From Camillea tinctor (lineage: Eukaryota > Ascomycota > Sordariomycetes > Xylariales > Xylariaceae): a stretch of DNA of 64,000 nt. Every line of letters starts with the position of its first letter. The first letter of the stretch is position 1. A model generated the notes under the pieces. That model worked only from the letters and a program-made list of their open reading frames with translations. It searched no databases and was not told the DNA's origin. Made by a program: the position numbers and the translations under genes. Location of the stretch: positions 806,001 to 870,000 of the forward strand of contig MU394056.1 in assembly GCA_022578605.1 (NCBI GenBank), given 5' to 3'. This document shows positions 13,401-22,976 of this stretch, piece by piece.

Positions 13401-13707
13401 TCATCCTATCCAGCTAACGGGTGACGATTCGCTCGTGATTGACTGCGTTAAGCGTGGTGAGGATGATGAAGATGTCTCTGTTGATGGTGGACTACCACGC
13501 CGCAAGGGCCAGAGTGTCATTGTGCGTGTGTACGACAGTCTGGGCGGTCGCAGCCGGGGACGAATCTCTACTTCGTGGAATGTTAAGAAGGTGTACAAGA
13601 CGAACGTCTTGGAGGATGACGGTGAAGAAATTAAGGCAGACGAGAACGGTGCGTTCCCGATCTCGCTGAGGCCGTTTGAGGTTGCTACATACCGACTACA
13701 GTTGTGA
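10416..13707 (+). CDS. AMS1: Vacuolar/cytosolic alpha-mannosidase, glycoside hydrolase family 38
   Basis: Hydrolyses alpha-mannosidic bonds of free and glycoprotein-derived oligomannosides. In yeast the orthologue is made in the cytosol without a signal peptide and carried to the vacuole by selective autophagy; no signal peptide is seen here either. Exons 10416-12305 and 12358-13707 (intron 52 nt, phase 0) give 1079 residues, matching the roughly 1080 of yeast Ams1. Expected GH38 catalytic residues are present: zinc ligands H291 and D293 in GHCHIDTCWLWPW, nucleophile and ligand D403 in FWLPDTFGYS, and ligand H613 in CQFHD. The C-terminal beta-rich GH38 domains occupy the second exon. The start is ATG 10416 (MGGETVVPK), the first in-frame ATG after the leader. 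Gene order gives no extra clue to function. Confidence 0.95.
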
Positions 13708-14251
13708 GCGATGTGATAAGGGTATGAAAAAAGTATAGGGCTAGGAGAAAAAGAATTCTAGGATGAAGATGAAGATGACGATGTCGATGATTACAGGAGA
13801 CACAAAATTACTAACGCACACAACCTTTGTATTTGTAGAAGAGCTTGTCTTACTGGAATTGCTAGCGCACAAGGAATCAAGGATAATAATGACTATGTTG
13901 ATTTACATCTCACCCCCCTATCCATCCCTATCCCTGAACCTGAAGTAAAATCAAAAAAAGAGAAAAGAAATAAAAGGAAATATTGATTGAAAAAACAAGT
14001 TTGGCTTGATTATGTCCCCGCGTATATACTGGTTTCGTAAGCCCCTCTCCCCTCTTCCCCTTCCCTTTCCCCTTTCTCTCCCCCCGCAACATCACTTCCA
14101 TGGACCGTAGGGTACTCTCCACCCCTTACCCAAAATATTGTATTTTTTTCCTTTTCTTTTATGTTTTTTTTCCCTCTTTCTCTTTTATTTTTCTGTTACA
14201 TTCTTCTCCCCCCCCCCCCGAAAGGTTTGTAAAGGAAAGTCGGGAAAACTT
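13708..14251. other. Convergent 3' region
   Basis: The 544-bp gap between convergent stop codons should hold two 3' UTRs. A GAT/GAA-rich patch follows the mannosidase stop (about 13761-13790). A strongly C/T-rich stretch at about 14040-14220 ends in 12 consecutive C (14208-14219). No gene seen. Confidence 0.5.
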
Positions 14252-15307
14252 TCAACCTAGACCTTCGGACATACTCGAGACAAAGCACTCGAGCACCAGA
14301 TCCCGCGCGGCTCGGGCGTGCAGATCTTCCATGGCATCGTCGTCGTCGAGCCTCATGCCATCACTGTCACCGTTAGGGCTGCTGACGTCATCCTGCGTGC
14401 GGAGTATAGCGGCTTCTTCTCCTAGAGGCTCCGCGGTGGTGGCGGGGTCTGGGGGGTGATTGTCCGGGCTCTCGTTGTAGTGTGTGAATCGAGAAGAAGA
14501 TGAGGTTAGCTCCTCGAGGGCGAACTGGACCGCGCTGGAGAGGGGCCGGGTGCGTTTGGATTTGGATTTGGATTTCGACTTGGACCGGGATATCCGTGAG
14601 GAGGACTTGCTCCCGTCGCTGGGTTTGCTGGCCGGCTTTGGCCTGCCTCCTACCCGCCGGGATAGAGAACCCGGGTTTGGATGGTTGGCGGCTGGTTCGT
14701 CGGCGTAATCGCTGGGGTTGGTATATTCGAAGGGGTGGTCCTCGCCCGGCTGGTGGTACTGGGATTGTAGCGGTGGGGAGGAGGTGATGGTGGGAGCGAC
14801 GATTTCTGCCTGAGATGCGGATAAGGCTGTTGCGTCTAGGATGGTGGGTTCAGCGGGAGGGGGGAGGTGGAATGAGGATGGGAGGCTGTATTCGAGGTGC
14901 TGGTGGTGACTGTGGTGATTCTGTGGTAGGGAAAACGAGGAAAATAACGTGGTTTCTTCCTGTTGTTGCTGCTGGTATTGCCTCTGATGGGAGTGCTCGA
15001 CATATGTTGTCGTCGTCGTGTTCATGGCCCGGATCCTCATCTGCTGGTACATGAGCATGTTCCGCATGAGAGCCCGGTAGCGAGCTTCGATCGATGCTCG
15101 GCCTGCCCCGCGGACATGGTTAGACGGCGACGGCGTTATTAGCGATGGTGGCGGCGCTTGTGGTGCGTAGTGGAGATACGATGCTTCCCCTAGTATGTGC
15201 TGCTGCGGCTGGCCTATGCGGTAGTAGTCATGGCTATCCGGCGGGTCCGGGCCGGCTTTGGTGTGGAGGAGAAGATGGGGGTTTATAGCGTCTTGAGAAT
15301 TGTGCAT
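14252..15307 (-). CDS. Low-complexity protein of unknown function (351 aa)
   Basis: A single open frame of 351 residues starting at ATG 15307 (MHNSQDAINPH). No known domain recognised. Residues about 70-95 (RASIEARYRALMRNMLMYQQ) form the only helical, non-repetitive block. The rest is low complexity: His/Gln-rich (residues about 105-140), Pro/Ser-rich, then a basic Ser-Lys alternation (SKSKSKSKSKR, about 240-250) that resembles a nuclear localisation signal, and an acidic tail (LDDDDAMEDL). A nuclear regulatory role is possible but is only inference. The length of the open frame and the biased but protein-like composition favour a real gene; lack of introns and of a family match lowers confidence. 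Confidence 0.6.
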   Translation of the reverse strand: MHNSQDAINPHLLLHTKAGPDPPDSHDYYRIGQPQQHILGEASYLHYAPQAPPPSLITPSPSNHVRGAGRASIEARYRALMRNMLMYQQMRIRAMNTTTTTYVEHSHQRQYQQQQQEETTLFSSFSLPQNHHSHHQHLEYSLPSSFHLPPPAEPTILDATALSASQAEIVAPTITSSPPLQSQYHQPGEDHPFEYTNPSDYADEPAANHPNPGSLSRRVGGRPKPASKPSDGSKSSSRISRSKSKSKSKSKRTRPLSSAVQFALEELTSSSSRFTHYNESPDNHPPDPATTAEPLGEEAAILRTQDDVSSPNGDSDGMRLDDDDAMEDLHARAARDLVLECFVSSMSEGLG

Positions 15308-16760
15308 TATGAAGACATATCTTTCTTTCTATCTCTCTCCCTGTGTCAGTTCTTGAGAGCGGAGCTGAGTCACAATAACAGCAGCAGTGGTCTGTCCCTT
15401 CTTAGACGTGAAAGGTGAAAGATACCTCAAGGTATGTGGGTTTGTTGCCGTTACTACTTCTAGGCGCGTTGGCAGGGGTTTTTGTATCTTGTTTTTAATT
15501 TTCTCCTCCTTTCCGATATATGACAGGAGTCACCAACAGTAAGACGAGGGGAAACGCCGTGGAGGGAATGGCAGAATCCCATATGACGGTCATACAAAAG
15601 GATGAAGGCAATATAACACTAGAAGGAAGAGGAGTGGAAGAACTGGTATTGAGTACTGGCTAACATATCAAGAGAGAAGTATAATAGGATGGGGGAAACT
15701 TGTGGACTTTTTATTAATAGAGTACATAGAGAAGTTATGTATGTATATGTTTTCCCTCAGTTTCTTTTCCCCCCTCTCTTCCGATGTTTTATTTTTGAGT
15801 ACCCTTCGGGCAATCCCAAAAAAGATTTGAAAGACCGTTAGACAATATGACAACAGAAAAAGGCGAGAGCGGGATTTGAGATATATCCTTCGGCATAGCT
15901 GATCTACCTACTTACTTACATACCTTACCTCCTTTCTGTCTCGTTCGGAGAGCAGCAATATGATGCTAAATCAGCTGCCGGGCTCGATGGATTTTGAATC
16001 ATTTCATTCTCTCGGCTCTCCCCCCTCACATGGTAAGAAGATGCCGGGTGTTTGGCAGAAGGATGAATAGCAGAATGGGCACATGTCAAAAGGAAAAAGA
16101 GCCAGACCACTTTTACTCCCCCCTATCATTGGATGCCTGATGAGTCTCTGCTTTTTAGGCTTCTGGGATGCGGGCCGCAGGATTCCAAATGCGGTCCATG
16201 CTAGGTTAAGAGACGCGGTGTGGTTCATGATCGATCGGTAGGTGGTAGTTAAACATCCGTACGGGAAGAGATGTATTTGGGATATATTCCAAATATACGA
16301 TGTGCAGGTCGAAGTCAGCAACAGGGGACCCTGGGGAGTGGAAGGGGTAGAAGGGGGGAACATCCCGGTCCCACGCCCGGGTCTTGGCCGGGACTAGTGG
16401 GACTAGTGGGAGTTCCCCCATCATGAGTGGCCAATGCGTTCTTTTTTCTCTGTTTAGGGCTAGAGGGATTCGAGGTACACAGTGATTACGGGAAGAATAT
16501 ATGCACTGTATAAATCTTGCTATAGCCTGCCTTCTAGTACAGTGCTTATCTCTCCGTCTTCTCCATCTTCTGCAACACCATCACATCACCAAAACGAAAA
16601 ACAACCTTCCAAATCTTTTTCCTATCTATTGTTTAGTCGAAATCGTCAGCTACCTCTACATCTCGACCACCGTAACCAACAATCTCCGGAAAACACGTTT
16701 CAAAATCTCAAAACTGACGTGGCCCGACCTTTCCCCCCCCTTTCCGCCTGAACCGTCCAG
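15308..16760. promoter_or_regulatory. Divergent intergenic region, 351-aa gene / MSH1
   Basis: The 1.45-kb spacer should carry promoters for both flanking genes. TACCTA-type motifs occur at about 15903-15930. A tandem GGGACTAGT lies at about 16390-16410. A pyrimidine-rich leader precedes the MSH1 start (about 16535-16750). Open frames on the minus strand at about 16004-16424 overlap each other and have no family features. Confidence 0.45.
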
Positions 16761-19700
16761 ATGACTGGCTACTCATCTTGTCGGCGACGGCTTACTTCGT
16801 TAATTCCCAGTCGCAGCCAAAACCTGCTAGCTTCAACGGCTTCTGCTTCTGCGCTTGCTTCTACATGCGTGAGAATACAGCGGCGATGTCTCAGCCATCC
16901 ACGTGATCTTGGTCGTGGTTGTGGTCATGGCCGTGATCATAGTATACGGTTGCAGCAGCCACTCACCTCCACTGGCCCCTTTCAGTCAGCCGTAACTAGT
17001 TCCAGCATTCAGATCCGCGGCAAAAAGACGAAGTCGTCAGTCAAGTTGGAGGATCTGCCTCAAGGTCCCCTCAATCCCACTCCCCTACCCGAGGTTGACG
17101 AGGATGCAGACGAACCCGCCTATCCGACGGTGGTCTTGCAGGCCCGCCGGAACATGCAAAAGTTCGAGAAATGTGTGCTATTGACCCGTGTTGGTGGCTT
17201 CTATGAGCTGTACTTCGAGCATGCCGAGGAGTATGCTCCGCTGATGAATCTGAAGATCGCCCAGAAGAAGACCAATGCTGGCCCAGTTTCAATGGTACTT
17301 CTTAACCCAATCCAAATACCTGCTTGCTTGTTTTTTGTTTTTGCTTTTTTCTTCATCTCGAGCCTAAGATATACCGGAAACAAGTCTGATGGTTGTTTTG
17401 ATTTCTCTGTAGGCCGGTTTCCCCTTCTATCAACTGGATAAGTATCTCAAGATTCTGGTGCTAGACTTCAACTGCTATGTCGCCGTGGCAGAGGAATTTC
17501 CCAATGACCCCGGCGACAAAATAAAGTCCGGTGGTCTCATGCACGACCGCCGGGTCACTCGCATCATCACGCCTGGAACCCTGATAGATGAGAATTTCAT
17601 TGACCCCTTTGCTAATAATTATATAATGGCCATTCACGTTGACCATTTTGAACCACAAATCGATCCCAATGTCATTGGATTGCCTGACGGGAAGCCTGAA
17701 GCACCAAGCGTTACTCCTGCCCCCATAGGGCTTGCGTGGGTGGATGTTTCGACGGGCCAGTTCTATACACAGAGTACAACGGTCATTGCACTATCTGCCA
17801 TTCTATCTCGTGTCGGTCCAAGGGAAATAGTTCTTGATCAAGGCCTTGAGGCACAGCATGACCATAGACTGTTTTCTGTCCTAGAAGAGGACAAGCACTT
17901 AATCACGTTTGCACCCGAGGAAGAGCATCTACCAGTGTCGGAATGGACGAGCATGCTTGAATCCCCCATCACTACACAACTAGCCAAGAGCTTTACGCCA
18001 GGCGAGATTAATGCCGGAAGTCTGTTGCTCCAGTATGTCAAGAGCCGGCTTCAAGGACTGCATATGAAGCTTCAGACTCCACAGCGGCATGAGGATATGT
18101 CAGTTATGGCAATAGACAAGAACACCATGCGTTCATTAGAAATCAAACAGACTATCAAGGATGGTGTTTTCCGGGGCAGTCTGCTACATTCAATAAGAAG
18201 GACAGTTACCAAAGGGGGGGCGCGTCTATTGAGTAACTGGCTAAGTGCCCCTTCTACATCTCTAGAGACCATCCGAGCCCGACAAGACCTGGTAGAACAC
18301 TTTATTCAAAATGAGGAGATGCGTGACCAAATAGTGCTACTGCTTAGGCGAAGTGCTGATTCTCAACGACTGGTGCAGAAATTCGCAATTGGACGGGGGG
18401 ATGCTGATGATCTCGTTGCGCTTGCCAATACTATCCGTGCCACGCAGGATATTGTCCAACTTCTGACAGGCTCTCCCTTCTCAAATTCGCTACAGTTCGA
18501 TCTCGATTCGCTCATAGAAGAGGAAACGGGAGAGATAGTACCAGAACCACTGGCCCCTTGCTTTGAACCACTCGTCTCCCGCATTCAACTCGAGGGCCCC
18601 TTGTCACTGGCGTCGAGGATACGCGTATCTATCGATGAAGATAGCCTCTACCAGCAACATGAAGAGGAAGATAATGAAGCGAAGCAACTTTTAAACTTAG
18701 CTGGGGACGTCGTCGCTGCAGAGGCCGACCAAGACGACGGGACCGTTCTTCCTCGGAGCGCCATGAAAAAACTTGCCAAGAAGCCTAACTCGTTGCGTGA
18801 TTACCACGGTGACGATAACCTCATCTTCGTCATGAAACCTAGCGCAAGCGTGGGCCTCCAAGAAATCCACGCCAAGCTGTCTAACCTCTTAGAAAAGAAA
18901 GAAAACTTGGGCGAAACGCTACGAGAACGCCTGGGTGCCCAGAGCCTGACGCTCCGTTGGTCACCAAACCTGGGACACCACTGCCACGTGAAAGGAAAGG
19001 ATGCAGGCCAAGCCACACTGCAGCGGCTCATGAAGCTATTCCCGGACATGAAGGAAATATCGTCGACCCGCAGCACGCGCGCCTACCACATCCCCTCGTG
19101 GACGCTCCTGGGCCAGAGCATCCACCAGCTGCGCTTTCAGATCCAAGCCGAGGAGCAGCGCATCGCGGCGGCGCTCCGGGCCCTCGTAGTCACCAACCTT
19201 GTGCGCCTGCGCCGCAACGCCGCCGTGCTCGACGAGCTCGACGTCACCGCGTCCTTCGCCCGCCTAGCCGTCGAGCTCGGCCTCACGCGGCCCGTCCTCA
19301 ACGACTCGACCTCGCACGTCATCATCGGCGGGCGGCACCCCACCGTCGAGAGCAGCCTGCGCGAGCAGGGCCGGTCCTTCACCAAGAACGACTGCCTCGT
19401 CGGCACCACGAGCAGCACCGAGGGCCAGGGCCAGGACGCGGGCCGGCTCTGGCTCGTCACGGGCCCCAACATGGCGGGCAAGAGCACATACCTGCGGCAG
19501 AACGCGCTCATCACCATCATGGCGCAGTCGGGGTGCTACGTGCCCGCCGAGCACGCCTCCCTCGGCGTCGTCGACGCCGTCTTCTCGCGCGTCGGCTCGG
19601 CCGATAACCTGTACTACGACCAGTCTACCTTCATGGTCGAGATGCTCGAGACGGCGCAGATCCTCCGCACCGCCACCCCGCGCTCCTTCGTCATCATGGA

Positions 19701-20187
19701 CGAGGTCGGCCGCGGCACCACCCCCTCCGACGGCACCGCCGTCGCCTTCGCCGCCCTCCACCACCTCGCCTCCGTCAACCGCTGCCGCACCCTCTTCGCC
19801 ACCCACTTCCACGCCGTCGCCGACCTCGCTGAAAGCCGGGGCTTGACCACCGCCCAGGGGGGACCCGTAGAGCTCTACACCACCGACGTCGAGGAGGACC
19901 CCGCCGCCGGCACCTTCGTCTACCTGCACCGCCTGCGTCGGGGCATCAACCGCCAGAGCCACGCCCTCAAGGTCGCGCGCCTCGCCGGCCTGCCCGAGAC
20001 CGCCATCGCCGTCGCCCGCGACGTCTTGGCCACAACCCCTTCTGCGACTCTAGCTGGTATCGATACTAGTGTTAATACTAGTACTACTACTATTGCTACT
20101 ACTCCTACTAGCAGTGCCCCCGAGGTAACGAAAGAAAAGCCTAAAAGTAAGAGAAAAACAACAACTAAAAAAAGCGAAGTAGAGTAA
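16761..20187 (+). CDS. MSH1: Mitochondrial DNA mismatch repair protein MSH1 (MutS homologue)
   Basis: MutS-family ATPase maintaining mitochondrial DNA. Exons 16761-17294 and 17413-20187 (intron 118 nt, phase 0) give 1102 residues. The first ~80 residues are Arg/Ser-rich and acid-poor, as in a mitochondrial presequence, ending near IQIRGKK. The MutS mismatch-binding domain follows: the family Phe-x-Glu motif appears as GGFYELY (exon 1 end), which supports direct mismatch contact. The C-terminal ATPase has Walker A TGPNMAGKST (861-870), Walker B FVIMDEVGRGT (D941-E942) and the switch ATHFH. The last ~50 residues are a Thr/Lys-rich tail. Third-codon positions become almost all G/C between about 19,070 and 20,035, unlike the 5' two thirds. 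It is convergent with the P0 gene. Confidence 0.95.
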
Positions 20188-21150
20188 CCTGATCTAGAGA
20201 GGTAGTATACCTACCCTCTCAATAGGTAAAAGTTGACTCATCATTCTGATTATTATGTCTTTTATGGTCTAATGTGGGAAGTACTGTAAAATATGAAAAG
20301 AAGGAGACTTGTCCCTCCTCTTTCCTTTAGGGGGAAGAAAAAAAAAGAAAAAAGTGTCCACTCAACCCATGCTACAAGGAGGTATACCCGGCGTTTACGT
20401 ATCAAAACGACATAGTGAAGGGAAATTGACAAAGCGAGGAAGGGATAGCACGGGTGAATTGCTATGATGGAAATTTGTTCGATTTTATGGAGAGTGCGCG
20501 AAAAGTGTTTTGTTTTACTAAGTCTTGTTGATATTGGCAGAAGGGCACCAGATGTAGGCAGAAACCTCACTATCATCACGATCATCAGCATCCCATGATG
20601 CCTAGGGATTTGAAGAAGAGAGGGAGAAGGAGGTAGATGCTATTGATCGGTTGCTTGTATGTATTCTAGCAGTGTGTATAAAGTCAGCCCACTCAATTCC
20701 TCTATTTATTTCTTTGATGAAAAAGAAAGGTTGGTCAAGGAGTTCAAAATATTATTGTGTTCTCATAGGGTGGTGATGATTGTCATCAATTAAGATTCAG
20801 GGTTAAAAAGCTCTGTAGTTGTGGTTGTTCTAATCATCGAACACATGTTATAGGGGGATGGGATATAGGAAAAGAGAGACAAAAAAAGGAAAGAAGGGTG
20901 GCTTCACTAACCTTTGCTTCTGTACAAGTAGCATGATCCTATACGCGAATTATATAAGTAGTATTTCACGTGCATAGAAGTCTTGATTGGTACTCTTTTT
21001 CGTTTTTTTTTCTGCCTTGCTAGATGCGATGTGCCTTACTTGACCAGCAAAGATCTATGTCCCATCGCGATTCGTAGGTCTAGATTTTGTAAACCCAACC
21101 GAAGTACAGTCCTATTCCAGTCCGACAACACCGTAATCATGCTATGGAAT
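20188..21150. other. Convergent 3' region MSH1 / P0
   Basis: The 963-bp gap between convergent stop codons is AT-rich, with A and T runs (about 20335-20355, 20880-20895, 21000-21015) and one TACCTA/TAGGTA pair at about 20208-20228. Nothing gene-like. Confidence 0.5.
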
Positions 21151-22367
21151 TTAGTCACTAGAAAGAAGGTCGTGGTTAGCAGATCCGCAAATATTCCTAG
21201 GTTTCGATAAAGGGGCACATACAAGAGACCACCGAAACCCTCATCACCAGACTCCTCCTCTTCCTCTTCCTTCTTCTCCTCCTCCTTGGCAGCCTCGGCC
21301 TTGGTCTCGGTCGCGGCAGCAGGAGCAGCAGAGGCGTAGGCATCAGGGTTGGCGATGCGGTCCTTGAGCTCCTCAATCTCGGGCCAGCTGATCTCGGTCT
21401 CGATAGCAACGGCCAAGACCTTCTTGTAGCTGTTGACCAGAGAGTGGATGACAGAGGGCAGGGTAGGGAAGTTCAGGGCCAAAGACAGAGAGGCGATGGT
21501 GGTAATGGCGCTGCTGAAGGTCTTGAGGAGCTGCTCCTCACCAATGTCGAGAACACTGGGGGGGAAGACGTTGCCCTGGTCGTAAACCTGGGCAACACCC
21601 AGACCGTAGGTGAAGGGAGAGATGTTCAGCATGTTGAGCAGGGTGGCCTCGGAAGGACCAACACGGTTGCCAGACTCGACGAGCTTGAGATCGGTGGTGA
21701 TTTCAATGGTACCACGGGCAATCTTGGTGGGGACACCGAGAGCCTGGAAGAAAGAAGTCTTTCCGGGCTCCATGCCGGTGTTTCCAGCGGGAACCCAGAC
21801 ATCGTCGGGGGCGACGGCACCAGCACGGGCGGGGGCTCGGACCTTGTTCTCGAGGATCTTGTCGCGGATGGCCTTGAGGTCGCCGTTGGTGAAGACAAAG
21901 CCAACGTTGCCCTTGACGAAGGGGAGGAGACGCTCGTACTCGGGGGAGTCGGCGATGAAGGTCCTGAGAGCACGGCGAACCTAAGACAGAGTGACGGCGA
22001 GTTAGAGAGAGGGGGGGTTAATCATAGAGTCCACTGGTAAACTCACCATGGTGTTCTTGCCCATCAGGACGACGGCCTCCTGACGGAGAGCCTGTCGCAC
22101 CTCGTGCATCTGCTGAGAGCTGACATTGTCGACGGTGACGATGAAGACGGACTTGTAATCCTCCAGCAAGCCCTTGAGCTTGGGGAACTGTAGTAGGGTT
22201 TACTTGGTTAGAAACAACAGACTTGACAGAATGCAAATATATATTGTAGATACATATATATTATCGCAAAATCGAAATTGATCGGTTAAAATAAAAAAAT
22301 TATAAAATATAAAATAAATATAAAAAAAACTCACGTATTCCGCCTTCTTTTGCTTACTGGCTCCCAT
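21151..22367 (-). CDS. RPP0: Large-subunit ribosomal stalk protein P0 (uL10)
   Basis: Forms the base of the 60S stalk, binding 28S rRNA and P1/P2 heterodimers and activating elongation-factor GTPases. Four exons: 22367-22335, 22187-22047, 21980-21223 and 21157-21151, giving 312 residues, the normal length. Introns are 147, 66 and 65 nt. Exon 1 encodes [11 protein letters not shown]; exon 2 starts [17 protein letters not shown]; exon 3 carries the rRNA-binding core and the Ala/Glu-rich hinge. The last exon is only 7 nt and supplies the final F, D and stop, restoring the conserved end [10 protein letters not shown]. Without that last intron the frame would run on into an unrelated tail, so the splice is well supported. 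A TGCTAAC branch site lies just before that acceptor. Confidence 0.96.
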
Positions 22368-22976
22368 ATCTTCTTATTCGTGAAGTTAGGATATTTAAAG
22401 CCGAGTATGGTTGTGTGATGTAGTTGGGAGAAGATTTGGTGAGAGGAGAGTGATGATGAAAATTGAAAGGGTCTAAGACGAATCAATAAAATTCAATAGA
22501 GTTTACTCGCTACCCTGCTTTGGCGGGCAACCCCGGTAGATTCTCGGCTAATTTGGTAATTTTGTTCTTTTTCTCTTCAATTTTCCTGGACTGGGTCTAA
22601 GCATTTTGTGTGTACCAATCCTTCCCCCCTCCTGCTCCCGCCCCGCTAACTACTAGGGTTTAAGGATCTTCACTTCCTCCTTATCTAAGGTTAGTTTGAA
22701 TCTAATCTAATCTACATTGCCCAATTGCCCAGCTACATGCATATGCCCTTCTTAATGCATACCTGGAATAGGGATGAACTTCTTCACTAGTATGTAGTAT
22801 ATATATATATGTATGTATACATGTACTCCTGAGATGGAGAGGTATCAATTCAATATATACCACCATCGATATGTATCGAGGCTAGGTCAGGTAAATCTTT
22901 CATGGAGAGATGACGGCCGGCTATGCTATTAGTATTGTACAAATCAAACCAGCACACGATACGCTTCTTCGGCTAC
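22368..22976. other. Spacer between P0 and PPR genes
   Basis: The 609-bp spacer between two minus-strand genes holds the P0 promoter/leader and the 3' end of the PPR gene. It has a TATATATATGTATGTATACATGTAC tract at about 22800-22826 and several CTAATCTAA repeats near 22690-22712. Confidence 0.45.

Noticed and set aside
18957..19962. Long overlapping open frames (216 aa plus strand, 232 aa minus strand) inside MSH1
   Set aside because: They arise because the GC-rich block lacks stop codons in other frames; MSH1 motifs run straight through.
21444..22040. Plus-strand 198-aa open frame opposite P0
   Set aside because: Antisense shadow of P0 exon 3, Gly/Glu-rich by complementarity.
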